64,000 bases of DNA from Citrobacter tructae (GCF_004684345.1 NZ_CP038469.1:3906001-3970000); one strand, 5' to 3'. Shown: positions 1 through 14,100, counted from the stretch's first letter. Numbers and translations are program-made. The notes: generated from the letters alone by a model not told the origin.

Positions 1-6
1 GAACAT
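1..6 (-). CDS. dcuD: Probable start of dcuD (first two codons only)
   Basis: On the minus strand the first six bases of the window read ATG TTC, preceded by GGAGTGAACAA, a well-placed ribosome binding site (GGAG, 7 bases before the ATG). DcuD, an anaerobic C4-dicarboxylate transporter paralogue, starts Met-Phe in E. coli and lies divergently beside nanR there. The call therefore rests on two codons, a ribosome binding site and the expected gene order. The rest of the gene is outside the window, so this remains an inference. Confidence 0.4.
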
Positions 7-366
7 TTGTTCACTCCATGCAAGGAAAGAAGATAAATCCGGTAATAGCGTTGTAATAAAATCGGATGTTATATTTTTTTAAACGTTTTTTATGGAGTGA
101 ATATCGTATTTTTAAAATCGAGGATAAATTATTTTTCTTTTTAAAATAGTGGCTTATGATAATTTATCACGATCATATTCGCAGGTTTCATAAACGCGAT
201 GTAATGCCAGTTAATTAAAATTAATCAGATTATTTGTGAACAAAATGATATTTGTATTTTATATATTCTCAATAAGTCAGTTGACCCGATTAGACCTCCA
301 TTTCACCCTGCTTTCGATCCTGTGTTACGATGAACCTGCTGTTGTTTTTCACCACGACTTAGCTGA
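7..366. promoter_or_regulatory. AT-rich divergent region between dcuD and nanR
   Basis: This stretch holds no gene. It is very AT-rich and carries a perfect 13-base palindrome, TGATAATTTATCA, at 157-169. That motif resembles an FNR half-site pair but has a 5-base instead of a 4-base centre. It should contain the promoters of nanR and of the divergent transporter gene. I cannot fix a -35/-10 pair; TACGAT at 326-331 is one possible -10 for nanR. Confidence 0.5.
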
Positions 367-1158
367 ATGGACCCTATGAACGCATTTGATTCGCAAGCTG
401 AAGACTCTCCATCCACCATTGGCCGTAGTTTACGTAACCGCCCGCTGGCGCGTAAAAAACTCTCTGAAATGGTTGAAGAAGAACTGGAACAGATGATTCG
501 TCGCCGGGAATTTGGCGAGGGGGAACAGTTGCCGTCAGAGCGGGAATTGATGGCCTTCTTTAACGTCGGTCGGCCTTCAGTACGGGAAGCCCTTGCGGCG
601 TTGAAACGTAAAGGCCTGGTGCAAATCAACAACGGTGAACGCGCGCGCGTCTCGCGTCCGTCTGCGGACACCATCATTAGTGAACTCTCGGGAATGGCGA
701 AAGATTTTCTCTCTCATCCTGGCGGCATCGCGCACTTCGAACAGTTACGTCTCTTTTTTGAATCAAGCCTGGTGCGTTACGCCGCCGAGCATGCCACTGA
801 TGAGCAAATCGACAGGTTGGCCAAGGCCCTGGAGATTAACAGCCAGTCGCTGGATGACAACGCGCAGTTTATTCGCTCGGACGTCGACTTTCACCGCGTG
901 CTGGCGGAGATCCCCGGCAACCCGATCTTTATGGCGATCCACGTCGCGCTGCTCGACTGGCTTATTGCCGCGCGCCCGAAAGTCTCGGATCAAGAACTGC
1001 ATCAGCACAACAACGTGAGCTATCAGGAACATATCGCCATCGTTGACGCCATCCGCGCCCGCGACCCGGACGAAGCTGACCGTGCGCTACAAACCCACCT
1101 CAACAGCGTTTCAGCCACCTGGCATGCCTTCGGCAAAGCAAAAAAATCCCGTAAGTGA
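367..1158 (+). CDS. nanR: NanR, sialic acid-responsive GntR-family repressor
   Basis: NanR is the transcriptional repressor of the nan (sialic acid) genes and is released from DNA by N-acetylneuraminate. The 263-residue product has the family's usual length. An N-terminal winged helix of the GntR/FadR type covers roughly residues 35-100 ([19 protein letters not shown] is its recognition region). A C-terminal all-helical FCD ligand-binding domain follows at about 110-250. The ATG at 367 gives MDPMNAF; the ATG at 376 (MNAF) is an alternative start. The gene is monocistronic and reads toward nanA, and its repeat operator lies 77 bp downstream of its stop. Identification by family resemblance is very secure. 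Confidence 0.96.
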   Translation: MDPMNAFDSQAEDSPSTIGRSLRNRPLARKKLSEMVEEELEQMIRRREFGEGEQLPSERELMAFFNVGRPSVREALAALKRKGLVQINNGERARVSRPSADTIISELSGMAKDFLSHPGGIAHFEQLRLFFESSLVRYAAEHATDEQIDRLAKALEINSQSLDDNAQFIRSDVDFHRVLAEIPGNPIFMAIHVALLDWLIAARPKVSDQELHQHNNVSYQEHIAIVDAIRARDPDEADRALQTHLNSVSATWHAFGKAKKSRK

Positions 1159-1179
1159 TCCACGCATAGCGATCGGTTT

Positions 1180-1195
1180 AGTGAACTCGATCGCA
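1180..1195 (+). promoter_or_regulatory. CRP-like site upstream of nanA
   Basis: AGTGA-N6-TCGCA matches the CRP consensus TGTGA-N6-TCACA at eight of ten defined positions. It lies about 40 bp before the NanR repeats. CRP activation of the nan operon is known in E. coli, so position and function agree. Binding itself is inferred. Confidence 0.6.
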
Positions 1196-1234
1196 CAATA
1201 AGCTTTCTGTATTACACTGCTTCAAAAGTGATCT

Positions 1235-1257
1235 GGTATAACAGGTATAAAGGTACA
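1235..1257 (+). promoter_or_regulatory. NanR operator: three GGTATA-type repeats
   Basis: GGTATA occurs at 1235-1240 and 1244-1249 and GGTACA at 1252-1257, spaced 9 and 8 bp. This is the layout of the known E. coli nanA operator, where three tandem GGTATA repeats bind NanR. The third copy here has one substitution (C for T). Confidence 0.9.
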
Positions 1258-1292
1258 CAGTTAATACCATCAAACATCACTACGAGGTATGT

Positions 1293-2186
1293 ATGACAAG
1301 CAATTTACGGGGCGTAATGCCCGCACTCCTGACCCCATTTGACGCACAACAGAAGATTGATAAAGACAGTCTGCGTCGTCTGGTTCGTTTCAACATCGCG
1401 CAGGGGATCGACGGGGTATACGTCGGGGGCTCTACCGGAGAAGCCTTTATTCAGAGCCTGGCCGAGCGTGAGGAAGTTCTTGAAATTGTGGCGGAAGAAG
1501 CCAAAGGAAAAATTACGCTCATTGCGCATGTCGGCTGCGTCAGCACAGCGGAAAGCCAGCAATTGGCGGCAGCGGCGAAGCGTTGCGGCTTTGATGCCGT
1601 CTCTGCCGTTACACCGTTCTACTATCCGTTCAGCTTTGAAGAGCATTGCGATCACTACCGCGCAATTATCGATTCGGCTGATGGATTACCGATGGTGGTC
1701 TACAACATTCCGGCGCTGAGTGGTGTAAAACTGACGCTGGATCAGATCAACACCCTGGTCACGCTGCCCGGCGTTGGGGCGCTGAAACAAACCTCCGGGG
1801 ATCTCTACCAGATGGAGCAGATCCGCCGCGCGCATCCTGATCTGGTGCTTTACAACGGTTATGACGAGATCTTCGCTTCCGGCCTGCTGGCAGGCGCGGA
1901 CGGTGGGATCGGCAGCACCTACAACATCATGGGTTGGCGTTACATGGGGATCGCGCAGGCGCTAAAAGAAGGCGATATCGCGAAAGCGCAACAGTTGCAG
2001 CGCGAGTGTAACAAGGTGATCGACCTGCTGATCAAAGTGGGCGTATTCCGTGGGTTGAAAACGGTACTGCACTACATGGACGTCGTTTCCGTACCGCTGT
2101 GTCGCAAACCGTTTGCTCCGGTGGACGAGACGTTCCTGCCAGAACTAAAAGCGCTGGCACAGCAACTGATGCAGGAGCGGGGCTAA
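1293..2186 (+). CDS. nanA: N-acetylneuraminate lyase
   Basis: NanA is the cytoplasmic aldolase that cleaves N-acetylneuraminate to N-acetylmannosamine and pyruvate, the first committed step of sialic acid catabolism. The 297-residue protein is full length and forms the DapA/NAL TIM barrel. The catalytic Tyr137 (in VVYNIPA) and the Schiff-base Lys165 (in GALKQTSGD) are both present, as is the carboxylate-binding GGSTGE motif near residues 45-50. A ribosome binding site (ACGAGG) precedes the ATG at 1293. It is the first gene of the operon nanA-nanT-(nanE remnant)-nanK-nanQ, behind the NanR repeats. Confidence 0.97.
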   Translation: MTSNLRGVMPALLTPFDAQQKIDKDSLRRLVRFNIAQGIDGVYVGGSTGEAFIQSLAEREEVLEIVAEEAKGKITLIAHVGCVSTAESQQLAAAAKRCGFDAVSAVTPFYYPFSFEEHCDHYRAIIDSADGLPMVVYNIPALSGVKLTLDQINTLVTLPGVGALKQTSGDLYQMEQIRRAHPDLVLYNGYDEIFASGLLAGADGGIGSTYNIMGWRYMGIAQALKEGDIAKAQQLQRECNKVIDLLIKVGVFRGLKTVLHYMDVVSVPLCRKPFAPVDETFLPELKALAQQLMQERG

Positions 2187-2192
2187 GATTTC

Positions 2193-2253
2193 GCCGGATG
2201 TGCTAACGCAAGCCGGGCCAACCGCAGGCCGGATAAGCGTTAGCGCATCCGGC
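2193..2253. repeat. REP/BIME palindromic element between nanA and nanT
   Basis: GCCGGATGTGCTAACGC at 2193-2209 pairs with GCGTTAGCGCATCCGGC at 2237-2253 with one mismatch. A further GCCGGATAAG lies between the arms. This is a classic enterobacterial repetitive extragenic palindrome. Such elements inside operons stabilise upstream mRNA, here possibly favouring nanA expression over the transporter. Confidence 0.85.
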
Positions 2254-2313
2254 GCAACCACAAACACATTCATACCAAAGCGCGTGGGCACAGCCCACCG
2301 CGGGAGACTCACC

Positions 2314-3804
2314 ATGAGTACAACGACGCAGAATATCCCGTGGTATCGCCATCTCAACCGGGCACAGTGGCGGGCATTTTCCGCCGCCTGGTTGGGGTAT
2401 TTGCTTGATGGTTTTGATTTCGTATTAATCGCCCTGGTGTTGACGGAAGTGCAGAGCGAATTTGGTTTAACGACGGTACAGGCGGCGAGCCTTATCTCTG
2501 CTGCTTTTATCTCGCGCTGGTTTGGCGGTCTGATGCTTGGCGCAATGGGCGACCGCTATGGCCGTCGTCTGGCAATGGTCTCCAGCATCATCCTCTTTTC
2601 GGTGGGTACGCTTGCCTGCGGCTTTGCGCCGGGCTACACCTCGCTGTTTATTGCCCGACTGGTTATTGGGATGGGGATGGCGGGTGAATACGGCTCCAGC
2701 GCCACCTATGTTATTGAAAGCTGGCCGAAACAGTTGCGTAATAAAGCCAGTGGTTTCCTGATTTCCGGCTTCTCTGTCGGGGCGGTGATCGCCGCACAAG
2801 TCTACAGCTTGGTCGTGCCCGTCTGGGGCTGGCGTGCGCTCTTTTTCATCGGCATTGTTCCCATCGTCTTTGCGCTCTGGCTGCGTAAAAACATTCCGGA
2901 AGCGGAAGACTGGAAAGCGAAGCACGAAGGTAAAGCCCCGGTACGCACGATGGTCGATATTCTCTATCGCGGCCAGTATCGGGTGATGAACATCATCATG
3001 ACCTGCGTGGCGGGCGCATCGCTGTGGTACTGCTTCGCGGGTGAAGCGCGCATTGCCGGGCTGGTTGCGCTGTTGGGTCTGGTGTGCGCCATCATCTTTA
3101 TCAGTTTTATGGTGCAAAGCAGCGGCAAGCGCTGGCCAACCGGTGTGATGTTGATGGTGGTGGTGCTGTTTGCCTTCCTCTACTCCTGGCCGATTCAGGC
3201 ACTGCTACCGACATATCTCAAAACCGAGCTGGCCTACGATCCGCATACCGTTGCCAACGTTCTGTTCTTTAGCGGCTTTGGCGCAGCGGTGGGCTGTTGC
3301 GTGGGTGGTTTCCTCGGCGACTGGCTGGGAACCCGTAAAGCCTACGTCTGTAGCCTGCTGGCCTCGCAGTTATTGATCATCCCGGTGTTTGCAATTGGGG
3401 GATCCAGCGTTTGGGTATTGGGCTTTCTGCTCTTCTTTCAGCAAATGCTGGGGCAGGGGATCTCGGGGATCTTACCGAAACTGATCGGCGGATATTTCGA
3501 AACGGATCAACGTGCGGCAGGGCTGGGCTTTACCTACAACGTGGGTGCGCTGGGCGGTGCATTAGCGCCGATCCTCGGGGCGTTGATCGCCCAACGCCTC
3601 GATCTCGGTACTGCTCTTGGCTCGCTCTCCTTCAGCCTGACTTTTGTGGTGATCCTGCTGATTGGCCTCGATATGCCGACGCGCGTCCAGAGATGGATCC
3701 GCCCGGAAGCAATGCGTACGCATGACGCTATCGACGGTAAACCGTTTAGCGGTGCTGTACCGCTTGGCAGTGATAAAAACGCACTGGTGAAATCAAAAAG
3801 TTAA
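2314..3804 (+). CDS. nanT: Sialic acid:H+ symporter
   Basis: NanT is the inner-membrane major facilitator that imports N-acetylneuraminate with protons. The start chosen is the ATG at 2314 ([16 protein letters not shown]), giving 496 residues, the E. coli length. An open frame continues upstream to 2200, but that part encodes the REP element and is not protein-like. The MFS loop motif [10 protein letters not shown] lies near residue 80, and the product carries many hydrophobic segments, consistent with the 14 membrane spans reported for NanT. It is the second gene of the nan operon. Confidence 0.96.
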   Translation: MSTTTQNIPWYRHLNRAQWRAFSAAWLGYLLDGFDFVLIALVLTEVQSEFGLTTVQAASLISAAFISRWFGGLMLGAMGDRYGRRLAMVSSIILFSVGTLACGFAPGYTSLFIARLVIGMGMAGEYGSSATYVIESWPKQLRNKASGFLISGFSVGAVIAAQVYSLVVPVWGWRALFFIGIVPIVFALWLRKNIPEAEDWKAKHEGKAPVRTMVDILYRGQYRVMNIIMTCVAGASLWYCFAGEARIAGLVALLGLVCAIIFISFMVQSSGKRWPTGVMLMVVVLFAFLYSWPIQALLPTYLKTELAYDPHTVANVLFFSGFGAAVGCCVGGFLGDWLGTRKAYVCSLLASQLLIIPVFAIGGSSVWVLGFLLFFQQMLGQGISGILPKLIGGYFETDQRAAGLGFTYNVGALGGALAPILGALIAQRLDLGTALGSLSFSLTFVVILLIGLDMPTRVQRWIRPEAMRTHDAIDGKPFSGAVPLGSDKNALVKSKS

Positions 3805-3808
3805 TCCG

Positions 3809-3833
3809 ATTGCCCGGTATCAAACCGGGCAAT
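3809..3833 (+). terminator. Perfect hairpin after nanT
   Basis: ATTGCCCGGT and ACCGGGCAAT form a perfect 10-bp stem with a 5-base loop, immediately after the nanT stop. There is no T-run, so it is more likely an mRNA-stabilising or partial-termination structure than a full terminator. Confidence 0.55.
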
Positions 3834-3851
3834 TACTGTAAGGGAAGAACT

Positions 3852-3910
3852 ATGTTGTTACTTGAGCTGCGGGATAAAAAGATTATCACCGCGATGCAGA
3901 AGGCTGTGTT

Positions 3911-3914
<4 letters not shown>
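3852..3914 (+). pseudogene. nanE: Remnant of nanE with in-frame internal deletion
   Basis: NanE converts N-acetylmannosamine-6-phosphate to N-acetylglucosamine-6-phosphate and normally lies between nanT and nanK as about 229 codons. Here only a 20-codon ORF remains. It begins [12 protein letters not shown], like the NanE start (MSLLAQLDQKIA in E. coli), and ends TAMQKAVL, like the NanE end (TAMKKAVL). The ribosome binding site (AGGGAAG), the start codon, the reading frame and the ATGA overlap with nanK are all intact, so about 209 codons were lost cleanly in frame. All catalytic sequence is gone. The deletion could be real, an assembly artefact, or compensated by another nanE copy elsewhere. 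Confidence 0.88.
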
Positions 3915-5250
<1,336 letters not shown>

Positions 5251-5256
5251 CAGACC

Positions 5257-5289
5257 GTGTCGGATGGCAAGGTAAGCACCATCCGACAC
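5257..5289. terminator. Hairpin between convergent nanQ and codA
   Basis: GTGTCGGATGG and CCATCCGACAC form a perfect 11-bp stem between two convergent genes. The GGATGG/CCATCC core is REP-like. There is no clear T-run on the plus side, so a REP-derived bidirectional terminator is the best reading. Confidence 0.6.
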
Positions 5290-5301
5290 AGGTTTATTCT
5301 T

Positions 5302-6582
5302 TTATCGCTTAAACGTCACCGCTTCCGGCTGCGTCAGATGCAGCGTGGTCTGGCTTGGCACCGTCTCGGCAATGATCCGCCCGTGGCGAATTGAATACCG
5401 TGCAGGCGTTTGGCGACGAACCGCGTCAAACCCATTTTCTGCCGGTAAAATCACCAGGTTCCCGGAGTTCCCCACGCTCAGACCGTAGTCCTGCAGGTGC
5501 AAGGTTTTCGCGCTGTGGGTTGTGACCAGGTTCAGTCCATCATTAATCTGCCCGTATCCCATCAACTGGCACACGTGTAATCCCATATGCAGCACTTGCA
5601 ACATATTGGCGGTGCCCAGCGGATACCACGGATCGAATACGTCATCATGGCCAAAGCAGACATTGATCTCCGCTTCCAGCATCTCTTTGACGCGCGTTAC
5701 GCCGCGACGTTTAGGGTACGTGTCAAAGCGCCCTTGCAAATGAATATTCACCAGCGGATTTGCGACGAAGTTAATACCGGACATTTTCAACAGGCGGAAA
5801 AGGCGGGAAGCATACGCGCCGTTGTAGGAGTGCATTGCCGTAGTATGGCTGGCTGTCACACGTTCTCCCATCTCGTCGCGGTGCGCCAGCGCAGCGACGG
5901 TTTCAACAAAGCGTGATTGCTCATCATCAATTTCGTCGCAGTGTACGTCTATGAGCCTGTCATATTTTTGCGCCAGGGCGAAAATTTTATGCAGTGACTC
6001 AACGCCATATTCACGCGTAAATTCAAAGTGGGGGATCGCGCCAATGACGTCGGCACCTAAACGCACGGCTTCTTCTAATAGCGCCTCACCGTTGGGATAA
6101 GAAAGAATACCTTCTTGCGGGAACGCGACAATTTGCAGCTCTACCCATGGTGCGACTTCTTGCTTCACCTCCAGCATGGCTTTCATCGCCGTTAGCGTCG
6201 GATCGGAAACGTCAACGTGTGTACGAACATACTGGATACCGTTGGCCATCTGCCATTTCAGGGTCTGCATGGCGCGCGCTTTTACGTCTTCGTGCGTGAG
6301 CATTGCCTTACGTTCGGCCCAGCGCTCGATACCCTCGAATAACGTACCAGACTGATTCCAGCTCGGCTCACCCGCGGTTTGCGTGGTGTCCAAATGGATA
6401 TGTGGCTCAACGAACGGTGGGATGGCCAGGCCGCCTTCGGCATCAAGTACTTCACTCTGCGGTAAAGATGCAACGTCCTGAGGCTCAATACGGCTAAAAC
6501 GCCCGTTTTCAATCGTGAGTTGCCATAATCCTTCGCGTCCTTGTAAACGCGCCTGGCGAATGGTGATGTTATTATTCTGCAT
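5302..6582 (-). CDS. codA: Cytosine deaminase
   Basis: CodA hydrolyses cytosine to uracil and ammonia for pyrimidine salvage and as a nitrogen source. The product is an amidohydrolase-superfamily TIM barrel. The metal-binding PHIHLDTT motif lies near residues 60-67. [10 protein letters not shown] (metal His and catalytic Glu), [10 protein letters not shown] and the late [10 protein letters not shown] motif with the catalytic Asp all match the E. coli enzyme. The ATG at 6582 ([10 protein letters not shown]) gives 426 residues; the in-frame ATG at 6606 would add eight residues. The start lies inside codB, overlapping it by 11 bases, as in other codBA operons. Confidence 0.95.
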   Translation of the reverse strand: MQNNNITIRQARLQGREGLWQLTIENGRFSRIEPQDVASLPQSEVLDAEGGLAIPPFVEPHIHLDTTQTAGEPSWNQSGTLFEGIERWAERKAMLTHEDVKARAMQTLKWQMANGIQYVRTHVDVSDPTLTAMKAMLEVKQEVAPWVELQIVAFPQEGILSYPNGEALLEEAVRLGADVIGAIPHFEFTREYGVESLHKIFALAQKYDRLIDVHCDEIDDEQSRFVETVAALAHRDEMGERVTASHTTAMHSYNGAYASRLFRLLKMSGINFVANPLVNIHLQGRFDTYPKRRGVTRVKEMLEAEINVCFGHDDVFDPWYPLGTANMLQVLHMGLHVCQLMGYGQINDGLNLVTTHSAKTLHLQDYGLSVGNSGNLVILPAENGFDAVRRQTPARYSIRHGRIIAETVPSQTTLHLTQPEAVTFKR

Positions 6583-7822
6583 GGCTGACCTCCGGGGATT
6601 TAGCAAAGCTGCGATTGAAAAGTGGATTCAGCAGGATATAGCTGAATACGCCGCCGAGTACGGCGTTGACGGGCACAATACCTGGAATATAGTGACCGGC
6701 GGCAATGCCCAGTGCGACGGACAGGATAGCTATCCAGTTGACCGACATAAAGCACGCTTTGCTGAAATCGGTATAGCGGCGATGATTCAACAGATAATCA
6801 GCGATGATCACCCCGCCAATCGGAGGAATCGCTGCCGACAGAAATGTCAGCCAGCCAACAAAGTTGTTGTAAAGCCACAGTGCGCACAGTGTGCCGATAA
6901 TACCGTTAGTGACTGACAGCGTGCGGCTGGAAAGGCCGGTAATATTGGCAAACCCCAGACCCGATGCGTATAGCGCATTGTCGTTAGTTGTCCAGATGTT
7001 CAGGCCAAGAACCACAATCGCGGGCAGCAGCAGCCCCTGGGCAATCATCACGTCAGATATATCGGCCTGTCCGACAGCGGCGGCACCTGCCGCACCGAAG
7101 ATAAACATCAACGAGTTGCCAAGGAAAAAAGCCACCATGGCAATCAGCACCGCGCCTTTGGCATTGCGGCCAAAGCGGACGAAGTCGGCGGTTAACGTAC
7201 CTGCGCTGATAAACGAGCCTACCACCAGTGCCAGTGCGGTTGAGAAATTAAGCGGCGTTTGCGGCACAATTGCTTTTAAATGGTCCAAACCACCCACATC
7301 GCTTACTGCCAGCCAGACGGAGTAGCTGCCAAGAATAATGATGGCAGGCACGGCGATGATAGATAAAACGGTCAGTGCTGAGATGCCAAAAAAGATGGTC
7401 AGGGTCATCAACAGACCGGAAACCGCAATCAGGATATTGACGTCAACTCCCGTCGCTTTGCCAACCGGGATAGCAAACATGGCTACACCAACGCCAAACC
7501 AGCCTACCTGTGTACCGCCTAATAGCAGTGAGGGAAGCCACGAACCTTTCACTCCAAATGAGTAACGTGCCAGAAGGTGGGTAGAGAGCCCCGTTTTTGC
7601 GCCGATGAAACCGAGAAATGCAGTGTATATACCGAGGAGAAGATTACCGAAGAGAACTGCCAGGAAGAAATCATTGTAGGAAAGACCGGTACCGAGCGTG
7701 CCTCCGGTCCACATACTGGCGGAAAAAAATGTGAGCCCCAACATGACAAACGTTAGTGGAATCACGCCTTTCCGCGCCGCCAGAGGGACGGGGCCCTGGC
7801 TATAATTGTTGTCCTGCGACAC
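6572..7822 (-). CDS. codB: Cytosine permease
   Basis: CodB is the inner-membrane cytosine importer of the NCS1 (purine-cytosine permease) family. A GTG at 7822 is the preferred start: it follows GGAGG at a 4-base spacing and yields the family N-terminus [12 protein letters not shown], giving 416 residues. The ATG at 7846 would place the GGAGG inside the gene. About twelve hydrophobic segments are visible. The [24 protein letters not shown] region and the later [11 protein letters not shown] segment are characteristic of CodB. It is co-transcribed with codA, with a PurR box just upstream. Confidence 0.95.
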   Translation of the reverse strand: MSQDNNYSQGPVPLAARKGVIPLTFVMLGLTFFSASMWTGGTLGTGLSYNDFFLAVLFGNLLLGIYTAFLGFIGAKTGLSTHLLARYSFGVKGSWLPSLLLGGTQVGWFGVGVAMFAIPVGKATGVDVNILIAVSGLLMTLTIFFGISALTVLSIIAVPAIIILGSYSVWLAVSDVGGLDHLKAIVPQTPLNFSTALALVVGSFISAGTLTADFVRFGRNAKGAVLIAMVAFFLGNSLMFIFGAAGAAAVGQADISDVMIAQGLLLPAIVVLGLNIWTTNDNALYASGLGFANITGLSSRTLSVTNGIIGTLCALWLYNNFVGWLTFLSAAIPPIGGVIIADYLLNHRRYTDFSKACFMSVNWIAILSVALGIAAGHYIPGIVPVNAVLGGVFSYILLNPLFNRSFAKSPEVSHAE

Positions 7823-7880
7823 AACGCCTCCATGAGTTTTGCCCAAAAAATCCGCCGCATAATATACAGTTCCTAGAATA

Positions 7881-7896
7881 AAGCAAACGTTTCCGT
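7881..7896 (-). promoter_or_regulatory. PurR box upstream of codBA
   Basis: AAGCAAACGTTTCCGT matches the PurR consensus ACGCAAACGTTTGCGT at 14 of 16 positions. It lies about 60 bp before the codB start and about 15 bp from a TATATT -10 candidate (7861-7866, minus strand), overlapping the expected -35. PurR repression of codBA is established in E. coli. Confidence 0.8.
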
Positions 7897-8027
7897 CTAA
7901 TTATTTATTTGTTTTCATTCGCGGCATTGATGTACATGGGGATTGATTCGGGTGGTTTCTCCCGTTGAGAATTGTGCTGTCATGCTGGTTTTAAATAACA
8001 GGTTTGGTGGTATTGCGGCAGGAATTT

Positions 8028-8059
8028 GGTATCTCATCCACGGGCGAAGATGAGATACC
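8028..8059 (-). terminator. Hairpin downstream of gltBD
   Basis: GGTATCTCATC and GATGAGATACC form a perfect 11-bp stem with a 10-base loop, 14 bp beyond the gltD stop. No strong T-run follows on the minus strand. Position and stem quality support the 3' end of the glt transcript. Confidence 0.6.
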
Positions 8060-8072
8060 GGAAGAGACTGGA

Positions 8073-9503
<1,431 letters not shown>

Positions 9504-12500
9504 TTACTGCGCCTGCACACGCAGCTCAGCTGCGCTACGACTACGGTGACCCAACAGTGCTTTCACATCACTGGACTTCGGTTTAACCAGCGCGAATTTC
9601 GTCGAGAATGCCGGCCAGTTGGCCAGGATCTCTTCCCCGCGTGACGAGCCGGTGTGCTGTACGTGCTCGGTAATCAAGCCGCGCAAATGCTCTTCGTGGA
9701 TAGGCAGGGTTTCAACGCCCAGCACTTCCACCAGTTCCGGGTTGACGCGTTTGCGGAATTCACCGTCTTCGTCCAGTACGTAGGCGAAACCGCCCGTCAT
9801 GCCTGCGCCGAAGTTAACGCCCGTTTTACCGAGAATACAGACGATGCCGCCAGTCATGTATTCGCAGCCGTTGTCGCCAATACCTTCGACGACGGTAATA
9901 GCACCGGAGTTACGTACGCCAAAGCGTTCGCCCGCACGGCCTGCGGCAAACATACGGCCACCGGTTGCGCCGTACAGGCAGGTGTTGCCGATGATACTCG
10001 CTTCGTGGCTACGGAAGGCAGAACCTACCGGAGGACGTACTGCCAGCAGGCCGCCCGCCATGCCTTTACCGACATAGTCGTTGGCATCGCCGGTCAGATA
10101 CAACTCCACGCCGCCCGCGTTCCACACGCCAAAGCTCTGGCCTGCCGTACCGCTGAAATGCGCCTTGATTGGATCGGACGCGAGACCCTGATCGCCGTGC
10201 GTCTGAGCGATATAGCCAGACAGCGACGCGCCAACGGAACGGTCGGTGTTGCGGATATCGAACCAGAAGGTTTTGCTCTGGCGTTCATCGACAAACGGCT
10301 TCGCCTGTTGCAGCAGCTGCGCGTTGAGCACACCGTTGTCAAACGGCGGGTTGTTCTCGGTGCAGTAAACCGCTTTGCCAGGGTGGGGTTGCGCGGTTTC
10401 CAGCAGGTGAGACAGCGCTAGCTTCTGCTGCTTAGCGGTAAACCCTTCCAGCTCTTTCAGCAGATCGGTACGGCCAATCAGATCCACCAGACGTTTTACG
10501 CCAAGTGAAGCCATCAGCTCTCGGGTTTCACGGGCCACAAATTCAAAGTAGTTGGTCACTTTAAACGGCAGGCCGTGGTAGTGATTTTTACGCAGTTTTT
10601 CATCCTGAGTTGCTACGCCGGTTGCGCAGTTGTTCAGGTGGCAAATACGCAGATATTTACAGCCCAGAGCGACCATCGGGCCGGTACCGAAACCGAAACT
10701 TTCTGCGCCCAGTATTGCCGCTTTGATGATATCGACACCGGTTTTCAGACCGCCATCGACCTGCAAACGAATCTTATGACGCAGACCGTTAGCCACCAGC
10801 GCCTGCTGAGTTTCCACCAGACCGAGTTCCCACGGACAGCCCGCGTATTTCACAGAAGAAAGCGGGCTTGCACCGGTACCGCCGTCATAACCCGCGATGG
10901 TGATCAGGTCCGCATAGGCTTTCGCTACACCGGTGGCGATAGTACCGACGCCCGGTTCGGAAACCAGCTTCACGGAGATCATTGCTTTCGGGTTAACCTG
11001 TTTCAGGTCGAAAATCAGCTGCGCTAAGTCCTCGATAGAGTAGATATCGTGGTGTGGCGGCGGCGAGATCAGCGTCACCCCCGGAACTGAATAGCGCAGT
11101 TTGGCGATATACGGCGTGACTTTGTCACCCGGCAATTGACCGCCTTCGCCAGGTTTCGCGCCCTGAGCGACTTTAATCTGAATGACGTCAGCGTTGACCA
11201 GATACGCCGGGGTCACGCCAAAGCGACCGGAAGCGACCTGTTTGATGCGCGATACTTTATTCGTGCCGTAACGCGCCGGATCTTCGCCGCCTTCGCCGGA
11301 GTTGGAGTTGCCGCCGATGCTGTTCATCGCTTCCGCCAGCGCTTCATGCGCTTCCGGGCTTAACGCGCCGATAGACATGGCGGCGGTATCAAAGCGCTTA
11401 AACAGTTCGGTTGCTGGTTCTACTTCGTTAATGCTAACGGCTTCATCGCCAGGCGTAATCGCCAGCAAGTCGCGCAGCGTGGCTGCCGGGCGCTCGTTGA
11501 CCAGCTTTGCATATTCCTGATAGTCGCTGTACTCGCCGCTTTGTACCGCTTGTTGCAGCGTGCGCACCACGTCCGGGTTGTAGGCGTGGTATTCGCCGCC
11601 GTGGACGTACTTCAGCAAGCCGCCCTGGCTGATGGGCTTACGTGCCAGCCAGGCATGTTTGGAGAGGTTTAACAGATCCTGCTGGAAGTCAGCAAAGCCT
11701 GCGCCGCTGATGCGGCTGACCACGCCCTGGAAGCACAGCGCCACCACGTCGTCGTGCAGACCAACGGCTTCAAACAGTTTCGAGCAGCGGTAAGAGGCAA
11801 TGGTCGAAATGCCCATTTTGGACATGATTTTGTACAGACCTTTGTTGATGCCGTTACGGTAGTTCAGCATCACGGTCCGGTAATCTTTGGCGATGGCGTG
11901 AGTGTCGATCAGGCGTCCCAGCGTTTCATACGCGAGGTACGGATAAATGGCCGTCGCACCAAAGCCCAGCAGCACAGCAAAATGGTGGGGATCGCGGGCG
12001 CTGGCCGTTTCAACGATGATGTTGGCGTCACAACGCAGGTTTTGTTCTACCAGGCGTGTTTGCACCGCGCCAACCGCCATCGGTGCGGGAACCGGCAGGC
12101 GGTTTTTGGCGATGTTACGGTCAGAGAGCACCAGCAACACCGTGCCATTACGCACCATCTGTTCAGCCTTATCGCACAATGCTTTGACGGTTTCTTCCAG
12201 TGTGGTTTCGCTCACGTCGAAGGTGATGTCGAGCCGGTCAGCGCGATAATGCTCCTCTTTCATGGTGGTGAGCTGAGTGAAATCGGAGTACAGCAGGATC
12301 GGCGATTTAAAACTCAGACGGTGTGCCTGACCTTCGGCTTCGCAGAAGACGTTCATCTCACGACCGATGCTGGTGGCCAGCGACATGACGTGCGCTTCAC
12401 GCAGCGGGTCGATCGGCGGGTTGGTGACCTGCGCGAACTGCTGGCGGAAGTAGTCATAAATGATGCGCGGCTGGCTGGAAAGTACGGCAAACGGGGTATC

Positions 12501-13964
12501 ATCGCCCATTGAACCGACCGCTTCCTGGCCGTTTTCACCTAGCACACGGATCACGGAATCCAGTTCTTCAGCACTGTAGTTAAACTGTTTCTGGAAGCTG
12601 GCGAGGGTGTCATCGTCCAGTTCGCGGCTGCCGACCTGATCGTCAGCCAGATCTTCAAACGGCACCAGGCGGCGGACGTTTTTCTCCATCCACTCTTTGT
12701 ACGGATGGCGGCTTTTCAGGTCATCATCGGTTTCCGCCGAGTGCAGAATACGCCCGCTGCGGGTGTCAATCACCATCAGTTCACCCGGACCGACGCGGCC
12801 TTTTTCCACCACTTCATCGGGCTGGTAGTCCCAGATACCGACTTCAGAGGCGCAGGTAATCAGCTTGTCTTTGGTTATGACGTAGCGCGCCGGGCGCAGG
12901 CCGTTACGATCCAGGTTACAGGCGGCAAAGCGACCGTCAGACATCACGATGCCCGCCGGGCCATCCCACGGCTCCATGTGCATGGAGTTAAAGTCAAAGA
13001 ACGCGCGCAGCTCCGGGTCCATATCCGGGTTGTTCTGCCAGGCTGGTGGCACCAGCAGGCGCATGGCGCGGATGATGTCCATCCCGCCGGCCAGCAGCAG
13101 TTCGAGCATGTTATCCATCGAGCTGGAATCGGAGCCGGTTTCGTTAACAAACGGCGCGGCGTCGTGGAGATCCGGGATCAGTGGCGTCTGGAATTTATAG
13201 GTACGGGCGCGTGCCCACTGGCGGTTACCGGTAATGGTATTGATTTCGCCATTGTGCGCCAGATAGCGGAAAGGCTGGGCCAGTGGCCAACGCGGCACGG
13301 TATTGGTGGAGAAGCGCTGGTGGAACAGGCAGATGGCCGATTCCAGACGCAGGTCCGCGAGATCCAGGTAAAAGCGCGGCAGATCCGCCGGCATACACAG
13401 ACCTTTATAGATATTGACCAGATTGGACAAGCTACAGACGTAGAAGTCTTTATCGCCCTGTAGACGTTTTTCGATGCGACGACGAGCAATAAACAGACGA
13501 CGTTCCATATCGCGTGGACGCCAGCCTGCAGGGGCGTTAACAAAAATTTGCTCAATTCGGGGCAGGGAGGAGAGGGCAATTTCACCGAGAACACCTTCGT
13601 TGGTTGGCACGTCGCGCCAGCCCACAATAGACAGGGTTTCCTGCTGTAATTCTTCTTCGACGATGCGACGAGATGCCGCCGCCAGCTCTGCGTCTTTATT
13701 TAAAAAGATCATGCCGACCGCGTAGTTTTTGGCTAAACGCCAGCCGCGCTCTTCGGCAACGATGCGGAAAAAGCGATCGGGTTTTTGTAATAACAGACCG
13801 CATCCGTCGCCGGTTTTACCATCAGCGAGGATGGCACCACGGTGCTGCATACGGGCCAGTGCGTGTATGGCGGTACGCACTACCTTGTGGCTAGGTTCGC
13901 CTTCTATGTGGGCGATCAGGCCGAAACCACAGTTATCCTTCTCAAGGGATTTATCGTACAACAT
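9504..13964 (-). CDS. gltB: Glutamate synthase (NADPH) large subunit
   Basis: GltB is the alpha subunit of glutamate synthase. It hydrolyses glutamine and aminates 2-oxoglutarate to give two glutamates. The ATG at 13964 gives 1486 residues with the propeptide [11 protein letters not shown], removal of which exposes the catalytic Cys (start of [12 protein letters not shown]). Domains in order are the class II amidotransferase, a central linker, the FMN/2-oxoglutarate synthase barrel with the 3Fe-4S cysteines in [12 protein letters not shown], and the C-terminal right-handed beta-helix rich in Gly. The frame stays open for 36 more codons upstream ([13 protein letters not shown]), which may be a leader or alternative start. 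Confidence 0.97.
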   Translation of the reverse strand: MLYDKSLEKDNCGFGLIAHIEGEPSHKVVRTAIHALARMQHRGAILADGKTGDGCGLLLQKPDRFFRIVAEERGWRLAKNYAVGMIFLNKDAELAAASRRIVEEELQQETLSIVGWRDVPTNEGVLGEIALSSLPRIEQIFVNAPAGWRPRDMERRLFIARRRIEKRLQGDKDFYVCSLSNLVNIYKGLCMPADLPRFYLDLADLRLESAICLFHQRFSTNTVPRWPLAQPFRYLAHNGEINTITGNRQWARARTYKFQTPLIPDLHDAAPFVNETGSDSSSMDNMLELLLAGGMDIIRAMRLLVPPAWQNNPDMDPELRAFFDFNSMHMEPWDGPAGIVMSDGRFAACNLDRNGLRPARYVITKDKLITCASEVGIWDYQPDEVVEKGRVGPGELMVIDTRSGRILHSAETDDDLKSRHPYKEWMEKNVRRLVPFEDLADDQVGSRELDDDTLASFQKQFNYSAEELDSVIRVLGENGQEAVGSMGDDTPFAVLSSQPRIIYDYFRQQFAQVTNPPIDPLREAHVMSLATSIGREMNVFCEAEGQAHRLSFKSPILLYSDFTQLTTMKEEHYRADRLDITFDVSETTLEETVKALCDKAEQMVRNGTVLLVLSDRNIAKNRLPVPAPMAVGAVQTRLVEQNLRCDANIIVETASARDPHHFAVLLGFGATAIYPYLAYETLGRLIDTHAIAKDYRTVMLNYRNGINKGLYKIMSKMGISTIASYRCSKLFEAVGLHDDVVALCFQGVVSRISGAGFADFQQDLLNLSKHAWLARKPISQGGLLKYVHGGEYHAYNPDVVRTLQQAVQSGEYSDYQEYAKLVNERPAATLRDLLAITPGDEAVSINEVEPATELFKRFDTAAMSIGALSPEAHEALAEAMNSIGGNSNSGEGGEDPARYGTNKVSRIKQVASGRFGVTPAYLVNADVIQIKVAQGAKPGEGGQLPGDKVTPYIAKLRYSVPGVTLISPPPHHDIYSIEDLAQLIFDLKQVNPKAMISVKLVSEPGVGTIATGVAKAYADLITIAGYDGGTGASPLSSVKYAGCPWELGLVETQQALVANGLRHKIRLQVDGGLKTGVDIIKAAILGAESFGFGTGPMVALGCKYLRICHLNNCATGVATQDEKLRKNHYHGLPFKVTNYFEFVARETRELMASLGVKRLVDLIGRTDLLKELEGFTAKQQKLALSHLLETAQPHPGKAVYCTENNPPFDNGVLNAQLLQQAKPFVDERQSKTFWFDIRNTDRSVGASLSGYIAQTHGDQGLASDPIKAHFSGTAGQSFGVWNAGGVELYLTGDANDYVGKGMAGGLLAVRPPVGSAFRSHEASIIGNTCLYGATGGRMFAAGRAGERFGVRNSGAITVVEGIGDNGCEYMTGGIVCILGKTGVNFGAGMTGGFAYVLDEDGEFRKRVNPELVEVLGVETLPIHEEHLRGLITEHVQHTGSSRGEEILANWPAFSTKFALVKPKSSDVKALLGHRSRSAAELRVQAQ

Positions 13965-14100
13965 ATCAGTGAACCTCCCCAGGCTCTGCGGGACACCTCT
14001 CCGATACCGTTTGCGCACAGGCACACCAAGAGCATGGCGACGGGGGTTGCGCGTTATACGCTTACCTCGCATTCGCCCTCTTTAATCCTTTTCGCATAGG

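Noticed and set aside
157..169. Palindrome TGATAATTTATCA as an FNR site
   Set aside because: The half-sites are 5 rather than 4 bases apart, so it does not fit the FNR consensus; left as an unassigned palindrome.
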